Below, in pieces: positions 33,430 to 41,393 of a DNA stretch of 41,559 nucleotides. The notes below the pieces were generated by a model. It searched no databases and was not told where the DNA came from. It worked only from the letters and a program-made list of their open reading frames with translations. Origin of the DNA: Gordonia neofelifaecis NRRL B-59395 (GTDB lineage Bacteria > Actinomycetota > Actinomycetes > Mycobacteriales > Mycobacteriaceae); contig NZ_AEUD01000022.1 in NCBI RefSeq assembly GCF_000192435.1, positions 1 to 41,559 on the forward strand. Direction: 5' to 3'. The stretch's first letter is position 1. The number at the start of each line of letters is the position of its first letter. A program made the translations under genes and the position numbers.

Positions 33430-34590
33430 TCAGCGGCTGATCGGAACCAGCGCTTCGACCATCGGCGCCCAGTGGCTCGCGAGGGACTCCCGGCCCATGA
33501 ACAGCCCGAGATGCCCGGACTGCGCGAGCTCCCGCTTGATCTGATCCTTCGGCGTCGAGACGTAGTCCTCGAGGGCCCACACCTGCACCGGCGGCGTGAT
33601 GTGATCGGCGCTGCCCGCGAGCAGGTTGACCGGGCAGGAGATACGCGCCAGATCCACCGTCTCCCCGCCGACGGCGAGCTGCCCGTTCACGAGTTCGTTC
33701 TTCCCGAACAGGTGCTCGACGATCCACAGGTAGAACGCGCCCGGGATGTCCTGAGTCCATTCGAACCAGTTGGTGAAGTCGGTGTACCGCTTGACCGCCC
33801 GCTCGTCGTTGATGTCCGGGAGCAGCCCGACGAGGCGCTCGTACTCGGCGGCGGGTTCGAGCATCTTGAATCCGAGGACCTGGTTCTGTCCGCGGTAGAC
33901 GCCGTTGCCCGCAGCCACCACACCGCGATAGACCGCGGTGTCCTGCTCGGCCCGCATCACCCGGACCCATTCGTTGATGACGCCGTCGCCGATGTGGAAG
34001 TCGATCGGTGCACCGCCGATCGTCAGCGAGTTGACCTTGTCCGGGCGCAGCGCGGCATAGATCGTCGCGAGCCAGCCGCCCTGGCAGTCACCGATGAGGT
34101 TCACGATGCCGCCGATGTCGTCGACCGCCTCGTCGACGATCGAGATGTAGTCCTCGATCGAATAGTCCTTGGTGGCCTGCGTCGCGCCCAGCCAGTCGAG
34201 GGTGTAGAGCCGATCCAGACCCGCGTCCCGGATCGTGATCATCTGGCTCTGGCCCTCGTTGAAGTCGACGATCGACGACGAGTGACCGGCCTGCGGCGGC
34301 AGGACCAGGGTGGCGATCTCGACTCCGGGCTCGGGCGCCGAGTAGTCGAGCAGTCGGGCGACCGGCCACTCCCGCACGACGGTGTGGTCATGCGCCCAGG
34401 GCGGCACCTCGCGCACGGTCGCCGCCTGGACCCAGCGAGCCCAGTCGCCCATCACGTCGAGCGGCGTCGCCCGTCGCTCGAATGCCCCCGACCAGTACCG
34501 GATCCCGGCGAGCGCGGTCGCCGTCGCGACCTGCATCGGCGCGGTGGCGATCGACGACCAGATCTTGACCGGCATCTTCAAATCCTGCAT
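33430..34590 (-). CDS. PhaC-like alpha/beta hydrolase with cysteine nucleophile
   Basis: A 386-residue alpha/beta hydrolase resembling the polyhydroxyalkanoate synthase/depolymerase superfamily. The nucleophile position holds cysteine: C169 in LIGDCQGGW, the lipase-box variant of PHA synthases. The aspartate (GSADHITPP) and histidine (SGHLGLFMG) of the triad follow in the usual order. LYTLDWLGATQATKDYSIEDYI matches the region ahead of the PhaC box. ATG 34590 has GAGGAG upstream. No phaA, phaB or phasin gene is near. It may polymerise hydroxyacyl-CoA, or belong to a PhaC-like branch with another acyl-transfer function. Confidence 0.8.
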   Translation of the reverse strand: MQDLKMPVKIWSSIATAPMQVATATALAGIRYWSGAFERRATPLDVMGDWARWVQAATVREVPPWAHDHTVVREWPVARLLDYSAPEPGVEIATLVLPPQAGHSSSIVDFNEGQSQMITIRDAGLDRLYTLDWLGATQATKDYSIEDYISIVDEAVDDIGGIVNLIGDCQGGWLATIYAALRPDKVNSLTIGGAPIDFHIGDGVINEWVRVMRAEQDTAVYRGVVAAGNGVYRGQNQVLGFKMLEPAAEYERLVGLLPDINDERAVKRYTDFTNWFEWTQDIPGAFYLWIVEHLFGKNELVNGQLAVGGETVDLARISCPVNLLAGSADHITPPVQVWALEDYVSTPKDQIKRELAQSGHLGLFMGRESLASHWAPMVEALVPISR

Positions 34591-34662
34591 ACGACTCTCC
34601 TCACGGACGGCTCGGCGGCCACCGGTTAGCACGTTAACAGCACATCGCTAACTTCCGTGACT

Positions 34663-34967
34663 CAGGTCACTTCTGTGTCATCGGCACCTCCGCCGACCTG
34701 CCGCCGGGCCATCAGACTGTGCTCGACGGCGAAGACTCCGAGCAATCCGACGTCGATCAGCGCAGACGCCCATCGGCCATCTCCTCTTCGCTGCCGGGTC
34801 AACCGGCTACCTCGTGGTCGCGGTTCGATTCGATTCGATTCGATTCGAGGAGCACGATCTCCGAGCCGAGCTCGGCGATCCGTACTTCGCACACGCGCGC
34901 AACGTCCCGCGCTTCATTCCGCGCCTCCCCCGGCCCCCGCGACGCACCACCTTCCAGCGCTGAACAG
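34663..34967. pseudogene. Rearranged remains of an isoprenylcysteine/methanethiol methyltransferase-like membrane gene
   Basis: Two pieces of one gene lie back to back. On the minus strand 34763-34665 encodes ALIDVGLLGVFAVEHSLMAR, which I recognise as the first membrane segment of MddA/ICMT-like methyltransferases. On the plus strand 34766-34967 encodes GHLLFAAGSTGYLVVAVRF, then EEHDLRAELGDPYFAHARNV and PRFIPRL, the family's C-terminal end, followed by a stop. The middle and the true N-terminus are missing. The junction at 34763/34766 is what an inversion of the middle followed by deletion would leave. A (TTCGA)5 tract (34824-34848) adds five residues to the C-terminal piece. Family assignment is from memory of its motifs. 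Confidence 0.6.
34824..34848. repeat. (TTCGA)5 pentanucleotide repeat
   Basis: Five perfect copies of TTCGA, inside the C-terminal methyltransferase fragment. The expected coding sequence (VRFEEHD) would need only two copies; three extra units insert FDSIR in frame. Confidence 0.9.
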
Positions 34968-35141
34968 CGTTACGGCCGGACAATCTGTCGTCTCACAGCC
35001 TTCCGAGGGCAATCTTCCCTCGGACCGCGCTGAGAGCGCAGACTTTCTGCGCTGCGGGCGGCTCACCCGCGACCGGGACGGACCCGCGACGAACCACACC
35101 GTCAGTCAACAACCCACAACCCGTGAACCCCCGGAAAAGCA
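34968..35141. other. Non-coding stretch with two small hairpins
   Basis: No gene seen. Two tandem inverted repeats occur: TCCGAGGG/CCCTCGGA (35002-35009 with 35017-35024) and AGCGCAG/CTGCGCT (35035-35041 with 35047-35053). They could be part of a small RNA or decayed repeats. With the pseudogene this makes up a 600-base gap between the PhaC-like gene and tRNA-Ser. Confidence 0.4.
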
Positions 35142-35181
35142 ATGAGTCGCGACATCGTGTGTAAACGATGTCGCGACTCAT
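35142..35181 (-). terminator. Rho-independent terminator of tRNA-Ser(TGA)
   Basis: A perfect 17-bp stem (35142-35158 with 35165-35181), loop GTGTAA, eight bases beyond the tRNA 3' end. On the minus strand it is followed by TGCTTTTCC, a fair T-tract. Confidence 0.85.
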
Positions 35182-35189
35182 CACAACAG

Positions 35190-35274
35190 CGGAAGCGGAG
35201 GGATTTGAACCCCCGGTGGTTTTACCCACGCTCGCTTTCAAGGCGAGTGCATTCGGCCGCTCTGCCACGCTTCC
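35190..35274 (-). tRNA. tRNA-Ser(TGA)
   Basis: An 85-nt class II tRNA on the minus strand. Acceptor GGAAGCG pairs with CGCTTCC, discriminator G. The anticodon stem CTCGC/GCGAG encloses CTTGAAA, giving anticodon TGA (UCA/UCG/UCU codons). A long variable arm and the T-loop GGTTCAAATCC are present. CCA is not encoded. A possible -10, TAACCT, lies at 35285-35290 on the minus strand. Confidence 0.95.
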
Positions 35275-35358
35275 CTGGCGAATCAGGTTAGCGCATCGGC
35301 GCGTTCCGCCGGCCTTCGGCACTCGACGCGGTCACCCACGGCTGGAACACTGGCAGGC

Positions 35359-36324
35359 ATGCGCGCGATCCCCGGTACCGCATCCATGACGGTCGTCGAG
35401 CTTCCCGACCCGGAGCCCGGTCCGGGCGAGGTGATCGTCGACGTCGTCGCAGCCGGCGTGAATCGAGCCGACCTCTTGCAGCGCGCCGGACACTATCCGC
35501 CGCCGGCCGGTGCCTCGGACGTCTTCGGACTCGAGGTCTCCGGGACGATCTGCGCGGTCGGCGACGGCGTCACCGGCTGGCGGATCGGCGACGAGGTGTG
35601 CGCGCTGCTGGCGGGCGGCGGTTACGCGGAGAAGGTCGCGGTCCCGTGGGAGCAGGTGATGCCCGTCCCGCGGGGGATCGACCCGGTCGCCGCTGCCGGG
35701 CTGCCGGAGGTGGCCTGCACGGTGATGTCGAACGTGGTGATGACCGGGTGCCTGGCCCCCGGCGAAATGTTCCTGGTTCATGGCGGGAGCAGCGGAATCG
35801 GTACGCACGCCATCCAGTTGGCCCATGCGATGGGTGCTCGCGTCGCGACCACCGCCCGCAACGCGGACAAGCTCGCGCGGGCCGCCGATCTCGGGGCCGA
35901 CATCCTGATCGACTACCGCACCGACGACTTCGTGGAGATCCTGGCCGCCGAGGGCGGAGCCGACGTGATCCTCGACATCATCGGTGCCAAGTATCTGGCG
36001 CAGAATCTCTCGGCGCTCGCGACCAACGGCCGGCTGGTGATCATCGGCATGCAGGGCGGCGCCAAGGCCGAACTGAACATCGGCGCCTTGATGGCGAAAC
36101 GCGCGTCAGTCAGCGGCACCACCCTGCGGTCGCGCCCGACCACCGGAGGACCGGACTCCAAGTTCGCCATCGTCACCGAGACCGTGGCCCGCACATGGCC
36201 GCTGATCGAATCCGGCGATATCGCACCGGTGATCGATTCGACCTTCCCGCTGGCCGACGCCGCGGCCGCGCACGCCCGACTCGAATCCGGCGACGCAGTC
36301 GGCAAGGTGCTGCTGACCGTCTGA
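35359..36324 (+). CDS. NAD(P)H quinone oxidoreductase, PIG3 family (MDR superfamily)
   Basis: A 321-residue medium-chain reductase lacking the catalytic and structural zinc ligands of alcohol dehydrogenases. Family phrases are AAGVNRADLLQRAGHYPPPAGASDVFGLE near residues 30-58 and the cofactor loop HGGSSGIGTHAIQLA (about 140-154). PIG3-type enzymes reduce quinones with NADPH. The gene resembles Rv3777 of M. tuberculosis, and the following genes keep the same neighbours as there. It starts at ATG 35359 without a clear ribosome-binding site. Confidence 0.92.
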   Translation: MRAIPGTASMTVVELPDPEPGPGEVIVDVVAAGVNRADLLQRAGHYPPPAGASDVFGLEVSGTICAVGDGVTGWRIGDEVCALLAGGGYAEKVAVPWEQVMPVPRGIDPVAAAGLPEVACTVMSNVVMTGCLAPGEMFLVHGGSSGIGTHAIQLAHAMGARVATTARNADKLARAADLGADILIDYRTDDFVEILAAEGGADVILDIIGAKYLAQNLSALATNGRLVIIGMQGGAKAELNIGALMAKRASVSGTTLRSRPTTGGPDSKFAIVTETVARTWPLIESGDIAPVIDSTFPLADAAAAHARLESGDAVGKVLLTV

Positions 36325-36334
36325 CGCGCCGTGC

Positions 36335-36853
36335 TCAGTCCTCGTGTTCGACGATCCGCTCGCCGAGCAGACCGAAGATGGTGCAGAGCTGCTCGAACTG
36401 GTCCGGCGTCAGCCGATCGATGACGAGGCGGCGGACCGCCCGGTCACGCGCCTCGAGGATGGGACGCACCATCTCGGTGCCCTTGTCGGTGATCTGCACC
36501 CACTTCTGCCGGGCATCGACGTCGACGGACTCCACGCGAACCGCGTAACCGCGCTCGAGGAATCGGCTGACCTGGCGGGACACCGTGCTGAGACCGATCT
36601 GGGTGGCGTCGGCCAGATCGCTGATACGCAGCTGCGGTGCCGACGCCAGCACCTCGAGCAGCCGCCAGTCTGCGGACGAGAGCGGCGCGGACTGATCGAT
36701 CTCGCGGAAGAGGGCGCGATAGAGCACCCATCCGCCACCGACGAACTGCTGCCACAACTCGCGTTGTTCGGCGCTCATCGCCGGCGCGTCACTCCCCTGC
36801 CCGGCGACTCCGCCCATGTCCGGTCCCGGCAAGATCGCGCCCTCCACCATCAT
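36335..36853 (-). CDS. MarR-family transcriptional regulator
   Basis: A 172-residue winged-helix regulator. The N-terminal 30 residues are a glycine-rich extension. The MarR domain spans about 40-165 with LSSADWRLLEVLASAPQLRISDLA, IGLSTVSRQVSRFLERGYAVR as recognition helix and wing, and DARQKWVQITDKG. ATG 36853 or the overlapping ATG 36850 starts it. It converges with the quinone reductase across ten bases. No operator was found that points to a target; quinone or phenolic stress is a common MarR signal. Confidence 0.9.
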   Translation of the reverse strand: MMVEGAILPGPDMGGVAGQGSDAPAMSAEQRELWQQFVGGGWVLYRALFREIDQSAPLSSADWRLLEVLASAPQLRISDLADATQIGLSTVSRQVSRFLERGYAVRVESVDVDARQKWVQITDKGTEMVRPILEARDRAVRRLVIDRLTPDQFEQLCTIFGLLGERIVEHED

Positions 36854-36933
36854 GAATCTCGTCTGACAACGTCAGACCCTACCGGGGTGTAACCGCTCGC
36901 CAAATTCATGTCCATCCGTCCGAACGAGCCGGA

Positions 36934-38130
36934 TCACCCGAACGACCCGAGCACTCTGACCAGCTGATCGACCTCGTACGGAGTGGAGTACGGCGACAGC
37001 CCGACGGTCACCGCACCACCGATGTCGTCGACTCCGACGGCGGCGAGCGCCCGACTCGGAATCTCCGCCATCGCGGCGATGCCGTTGTCACTCAACCTGA
37101 TACACACCTCGGTCGCGGCGACGCCCTCGACCAGGAAGCTGACGACCGGCACGCGATGGACGTCGGGGCCGATGATGCGGATGTTGGACAGGTGCGAGAG
37201 CGAATTCACCAGGTAGTAGAGGAGTCGGTGCACGTACTCGTAGGTGGCGTCCATGGACGCGGTGATCCGCTCCCGCCTGGTCCCGGTCGCTCCCTGGTCG
37301 AGCCCCGCGAGGTACTCCACCGATGCGACGAGCCCGGCGAGCGTCGCTCCAGGCACCGGCTCGACCTCCAGCTTCGCCGGCCCGTACGCCCGCGGATCCA
37401 GCGATACCCGAGCGAGCGAACTGAACTGCATCGGATCGGCGAACACGAGCGCGGCCATCCTCGGTCCACCCCAGCGCTCCGCGCTCAGCAGCACCGCGTC
37501 GGCGCCGAGCTCGTGGATCGACAGGGGGACGTACGGTGCCGCGGTGGACGCGTCGACGAGCAGGCGGGCGCGGGCCGCGCGCGCATGCCCGGCGATGGGC
37601 CCGATGTCGGTGATCGCCCCGGTGACCGACGACGCGAGAGTGACCGCGACCAGCGACGTGCGGTCGTCGATGATGTCCGCGAACTGCCACGTAGGCAGCG
37701 AGCCGTCCTCCACGTCGATCTCGGCCCAGCGGATCTGTGTGCCGTGCCGGGCTGCGGCCGCGGTCGCCGGGGCGAGGACGGGCTCGTCGTCGGACCGCGA
37801 GAGCACGATGTTCCGGTCCATCCACGCGCTGAGCGGCAGCGCGTCGGCGAGGGCCGAGATCAGCGCCGACCGCGACGACCCGAGGACCACGCCCATCGGG
37901 TCGGCGCCGAGCAGGTCTGCGACGGCACGGCGAGCGTTGTCGAGGGCGTCGGACGCGGCTCGCGCCTGCGGGCTGCGGGTGCCCGGGATCACCGGCAGCG
38001 AGCGGAATCCCGTGGACACGGCGGACGCCACCGAGTCGGGGATCTGCATGCCGGCCTGCGGATCGAGATGGATCCAGCCGTCTCCCAGCGCTGGGAAGAG
38101 CCCCCTGACCGAGGCGATGTCGAACGGCAT
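36934..38130 (-). CDS. Cysteine-desulfurase-fold aminotransferase-like protein without PLP lysine
   Basis: A 398-residue class V aminotransferase-fold protein matching Rv3778c of M. tuberculosis as I recall it. The fold is clear: HLDPQAGMQIPDSV near the start, ADPMGVVLGSSRSALIS, and the cofactor-carboxylate region LLVDASTAAPY with the aspartate kept. At the place where the PLP lysine should be (S-x-H-K in desulfurases) the sequence reads LLSAERWGGPRMAALVF, with no lysine, and a desulfurase-type mobile cysteine loop is not seen. It may be a non-catalytic relative. ATG 38130 matches the mycobacterial start. It is divergent from bpa, with 32 bases between the start codons. Confidence 0.85.
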   Translation of the reverse strand: MPFDIASVRGLFPALGDGWIHLDPQAGMQIPDSVASAVSTGFRSLPVIPGTRSPQARAASDALDNARRAVADLLGADPMGVVLGSSRSALISALADALPLSAWMDRNIVLSRSDDEPVLAPATAAAARHGTQIRWAEIDVEDGSLPTWQFADIIDDRTSLVAVTLASSVTGAITDIGPIAGHARAARARLLVDASTAAPYVPLSIHELGADAVLLSAERWGGPRMAALVFADPMQFSSLARVSLDPRAYGPAKLEVEPVPGATLAGLVASVEYLAGLDQGATGTRRERITASMDATYEYVHRLLYYLVNSLSHLSNIRIIGPDVHRVPVVSFLVEGVAATEVCIRLSDNGIAAMAEIPSRALAAVGVDDIGGAVTVGLSPYSTPYEVDQLVRVLGSFG

Positions 38131-38162
38131 GCGCACAACGATACTGGCAGCGAAAGTGCACA

Positions 38163-38720
38163 ATGGTAGCCATGCACCCCGCTATGTTCGGCTCCGCGAC
38201 GCCGGGTGACCCCGGCAACCCGTCCGACTCCGGTTTCCCGCAGGCGGAGGAGTCCATCATTCTGCCCGGCGCGATTCCGCAGGACGGCGACGACGACCAG
38301 CCGGGGAACGTGGCCTCGATGGTGGAGCAGCCCGCCAAGGTGATGCGGATCGGCACGATGATCAAGCAGCTTCTCGAAGAGGTGCGCGCGGCTCCCCTCG
38401 ACGACGCGAGCCGCAATCGCCTGGCCGACATCCATCGGACCTCGATCGCCGAACTGGCCGACGGCCTGGCTCCGGAACTGCGCGAAGAACTCGATCGCCT
38501 GGCGCTGCCGTTCTCGGACGACGTGACCCCGTCCGACGCCGAGCTGCGGATCGCGCAGGCACAGCTGGTCGGCTGGCTGGAGGGCCTGTTCCACGGCATC
38601 CAGACCGCACTGTTCGCCCAGCAGATGGCCGCCCGCAGTCAGCTCGAGCAGATGCGCCAGGGCGCACTCCCGTCGGGAGCGCCGTCACACGACGGGCACA
38701 GCACAGGTCAGTACCTCTGA
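38163..38720 (+). CDS. bpa: Bacterial proteasome activator Bpa/PafE
   Basis: A 185-residue ring-forming proteasome activator that opens the 20S core without ATP. Residues 52-165 match Rv3780 almost word for word (VEQPAKVMRIGTMIKQLLEE, LVGWLEGLFHGIQTALFAQQ). The C-terminus is GQYL, the motif docking into the proteasome alpha-ring pockets. The acidic N-terminus (QDGDDDQPG) is variable. ATG 38163 is chosen; ATG 38172 is possible. It precedes the galactan export genes as in M. tuberculosis, where the two are functionally unrelated. Confidence 0.93.
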   Translation: MVAMHPAMFGSATPGDPGNPSDSGFPQAEESIILPGAIPQDGDDDQPGNVASMVEQPAKVMRIGTMIKQLLEEVRAAPLDDASRNRLADIHRTSIAELADGLAPELREELDRLALPFSDDVTPSDAELRIAQAQLVGWLEGLFHGIQTALFAQQMAARSQLEQMRQGALPSGAPSHDGHSTGQYL

Positions 38721-38728
38721 GGCACTTG

Positions 38729-38734
38729 TATGCT
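38729..38734 (+). promoter_or_regulatory. -10 box for wzm, near-leaderless
   Basis: TATGCT lies eight bases upstream of GTG 38743, so transcription would begin at or just before the start codon. There is no Shine-Dalgarno sequence. No convincing -35 is visible. Confidence 0.4.
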
Positions 38735-38742
38735 GTGGCGTT

Positions 38743-39606
38743 GTGTCAGCCGTAGTCAATGACGGCGGAATCCCGCCCGCACCCCAGACCTCGGACTCGA
38801 AGACGTTCGCCCGAGGCATCAAGGACCTCGTCGACGGGTTCCGCAACTCCGAGCTGTGGTTGCACCTCGGGTGGACCGATATCAAGCAGCGCTACAAGCG
38901 CTCGATCCTCGGTCCCCTGTGGATCACCGTCGCCACCGGTGTCACCGCCGTCGCGATGGGCATCCTGTACGGCGAGCTGTTCCACCAGGACATCAAGGTC
39001 TTCCTGCCGTATGTGACGCTCGGCTTCATCTTCTGGGGCTTCATCGAGACGTCGATCCTCGACGGCTCGGTGGTCTTCTCCACCAACGAGGGCCTGATCA
39101 AACAGCTGCCCGCCCCGACGAGCGTGCACGTGTACCGCGTGGTGTGGCGCAGCCTGATCATCTTCGCGCACAACATCGTCATCTATCTGATCCTGCTCGT
39201 GGTGTTCCCGCAGCCGCTGGGCTGGACGGCGCTGCTGGTGTTCCCCGCCCTGCTGCTCTACGCGCTGAACGCGGTCTGGACCACGATCGTCTTCGGCATC
39301 ATGTCGACCCGTTTCCGCGACATCGGCCAGCTGCTGACGACGGCCGTCCGCCTGGTGTTCTTCATGACGCCGATCATCTGGTCGGCGCAGTCGCTGAGCA
39401 GCACCGGCGCCGACGCGTCGAGCCGTCTCAAGCTGGTCGAGCTCAATCCGATGTACCACTATCTGGAGATCGCGCGCGGGCCGCTGCTCGGCCAGCACGT
39501 CGCGCTGTATCACTGGCTCATCGTGATCGGCTGCACCCTCATCGGCTGGGTGGCGGCGATGTTCGTGATGCGCAACTATCGCGCCCGCGTGGCGTACTGG
39601 GTCTAG
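38743..39606 (+). CDS. wzm: Galactan/polysaccharide ABC exporter permease Wzm
   Basis: A 287-residue ABC-2 permease with six predicted helices, homologous to Rv3783 (RfbD). The amphipathic segment before helix 1 reads LHLGWTDIKQRYKRSILGPLW, typical of Wzm/TagG. It moves lipid-linked galactan across the membrane for arabinogalactan assembly. It begins at GTG 38743; wzt follows after eight bases with its own ribosome-binding site. Confidence 0.93.
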   Translation: MSAVVNDGGIPPAPQTSDSKTFARGIKDLVDGFRNSELWLHLGWTDIKQRYKRSILGPLWITVATGVTAVAMGILYGELFHQDIKVFLPYVTLGFIFWGFIETSILDGSVVFSTNEGLIKQLPAPTSVHVYRVVWRSLIIFAHNIVIYLILLVVFPQPLGWTALLVFPALLLYALNAVWTTIVFGIMSTRFRDIGQLLTTAVRLVFFMTPIIWSAQSLSSTGADASSRLKLVELNPMYHYLEIARGPLLGQHVALYHWLIVIGCTLIGWVAAMFVMRNYRARVAYWV

Positions 39607-39614
39607 GAGGACCT

Positions 39615-40448
39615 GTGGCAGACAGCGACATCCGCGTCGACACCTGGGACGCCTGCGTCGACTTCCCGATCTTCGACGCCAAGACACGCTCGTTGAAGAA
39701 GGCGGTGATCGGCGCCGCAGGCGGCGTGATCGGCGCCAACAGCTCGAAGACGGTGGTCGTGGAGGCGCTCCGCGACATCAACCTGCACCTGGAGCACGGC
39801 GACCGCGTCGGCCTGGTGGGCCACAACGGCGCGGGCAAGTCGACCCTGCTGCGCCTGTTGTCGGGCATCTACGAGCCGACGCGCGGATCGTGCCGGGTCA
39901 AGGGCCGCGTGGCGCCCGTCTTCGATCTCGGCGTCGGCATGGACCCGGAGATCTCCGGCTACGAGAACATCATCATCCGCGGCATGTTCCTCGGCATGAG
40001 CCGCAAGGAGATGCTGAAGAAGACCGATGAGATCGCGGAGTTCTCCGAGCTCGGCGACTACCTGCAGATGCCGCTGCGCACGTACTCCACCGGCATGCGC
40101 GTGCGCCTGGCGCTCGGCGTCGTCACCAGCATCGACCCCGAGATCCTCATCCTCGACGAGGGCATCGGCGCCGTCGACGCGGAGTTCATGAAGAAGGCCC
40201 GCGTGCGACTGCAGGCGCTGGTGGAGCGATCGGGCATTCTGGTCTTCGCCAGCCACTCCAACGAGTTCCTGGCACAGTTGTGCGACCGCGCACTGTGGAT
40301 CGACCACGGCCAGATCCGGATGGACGGCGGCATCGAGGACGTCGTCGGAGCATATGAGGGTCCCGACGCCGCACAGCACGTGCGCAAGGTGCTCGACGAG
40401 CTGGCCGAAGAACGCGACGGCACCTCCGGTGCCGCGGGTACCGCGTGA
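39615..40448 (+). CDS. wzt: Galactan ABC exporter ATPase Wzt
   Basis: A 277-residue ATPase like Rv3781 (RfbE). Walker A GHNGAGKST near residues 68-76, signature YSTGMRVRLALG, Walker B ILILDEGIGAVD, and H-loop FASHSNEF. The N-terminal extension (SLKKAVIG, ~26-33) is usual for polysaccharide exporters. The short C-terminus lacks the sugar-binding domain of O-antigen Wzt proteins. GTG 39615 follows TAGGAGG. Its stop overlaps the glfT1 start. Confidence 0.94.
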   Translation: MADSDIRVDTWDACVDFPIFDAKTRSLKKAVIGAAGGVIGANSSKTVVVEALRDINLHLEHGDRVGLVGHNGAGKSTLLRLLSGIYEPTRGSCRVKGRVAPVFDLGVGMDPEISGYENIIIRGMFLGMSRKEMLKKTDEIAEFSELGDYLQMPLRTYSTGMRVRLALGVVTSIDPEILILDEGIGAVDAEFMKKARVRLQALVERSGILVFASHSNEFLAQLCDRALWIDHGQIRMDGGIEDVVGAYEGPDAAQHVRKVLDELAEERDGTSGAAGTA

Positions 40449-41368
40449 GCGCCGTGTCCGGCGCGACGGTCGTCGGCGTCGTCGTCACCCACAAGCGACG
40501 CGAGCTCCTCGCCGAGTCGTTGACGGTGCTGTCGGCGCAGGACCGGCCGCTCGACCACCTCATCGTCGTCGACAACGCCGCCGAGCCAGAGGTCGGCGAG
40601 TTGGTCGCGAGCCAGCCGATTCCGACCACCTACCTACCGTCGCAGCACAATCTCGGAGGGGCGGGCGGGTTCGCGCTCGGCATGCTGCACGCGCTCGCGC
40701 TCGGCGCCGACTGGATCTGGTGCGCGGACGACGACGGTCGTCCCGAGGGTCCGCAGGTGCTGTCGACGCTGCTCGACTGCGCTCATCGACATCGCCTCGG
40801 CCAGGTGTCCCCGGTGGTCGTGAACATCGCCTCCCCCGACGACCTCGCCTTCCCGCTGCGGCGCGGACTGGTGTGGCGACGGAAGCGGTCGGAGCTGTAC
40901 GCCGACGGTGAGACCGCAGGTCCGGACAACGACCTGCTGCCGGGCATCGCGTCGCTGATGAACGGTGCGCTGTTCTCCGCCGACACCGTCGACGCGATCG
41001 GCGTGCCCGACCTCCGGCTGTTCTTCCGGGGCGACGAAGTGGAGATGCACCGGCGGCTGGCGCGGTCGGGCATCGGCTTCGGCACCTGTCTGACCACCGC
41101 GTATCTCCACCCCGACGGCAGTGACGAGTTCCGTCCGATCCTCGGTGGCCGGATGCACACGCAGTACCCGGACAACGAGGTGAAGCGATTCTTCACCTAC
41201 CGCAACCGCGGCTACCTGATGAGTCAGCCGGGCATGCGCAAGCTCCTCCCGCAGGAGTACGCGCGCTTCGGCTGGTACTTCCTGGTTCAGCAGCGCGACG
41301 TCGCGGGCTTCCGCGAGTGGATGCGACTGCGCAAGCTCGGCCGCGCCGAGCGGTTCGAACGGCCGTAG
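40445..41368 (+). CDS. glfT1: Galactofuranosyltransferase GlfT1
   Basis: A 307-residue GT2-family enzyme like Rv3782. It adds the first galactofuranose residues from UDP-Galf onto the decaprenyl-linked linker of arabinogalactan, on the cytoplasmic side. The fold starts with VVGVVVTHKRRELLAESL, the nucleotide-metal motif is D95-D97 in WCADDDG, and FFRGDEVEMHRRL is the acceptor-side region. GTG 40445 overlaps the wzt stop as GTGA. The elongating enzyme GlfT2 is not in the window. Confidence 0.93.
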   Translation: MSAVSGATVVGVVVTHKRRELLAESLTVLSAQDRPLDHLIVVDNAAEPEVGELVASQPIPTTYLPSQHNLGGAGGFALGMLHALALGADWIWCADDDGRPEGPQVLSTLLDCAHRHRLGQVSPVVVNIASPDDLAFPLRRGLVWRRKRSELYADGETAGPDNDLLPGIASLMNGALFSADTVDAIGVPDLRLFFRGDEVEMHRRLARSGIGFGTCLTTAYLHPDGSDEFRPILGGRMHTQYPDNEVKRFFTYRNRGYLMSQPGMRKLLPQEYARFGWYFLVQQRDVAGFREWMRLRKLGRAERFERP

Positions 41369-41393
41369 TCGAACTCCTGATGCCGGCCGGGCC

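Noticed and set aside
34657-35145. Plus-strand open frame of 162 residues in the 34.6-35.1 kb gap
   Set aside because: Its product is low-complexity and its frame differs from the methyltransferase-like fragment on the same strand; no domain or start signal supports it.
137-35274. Integrative element bounded by the tRNA genes
   Set aside because: No integrase, excisionase or relaxase, and no repeat of a tRNA 3' end was found; the accessory block is noted only as a synteny observation.
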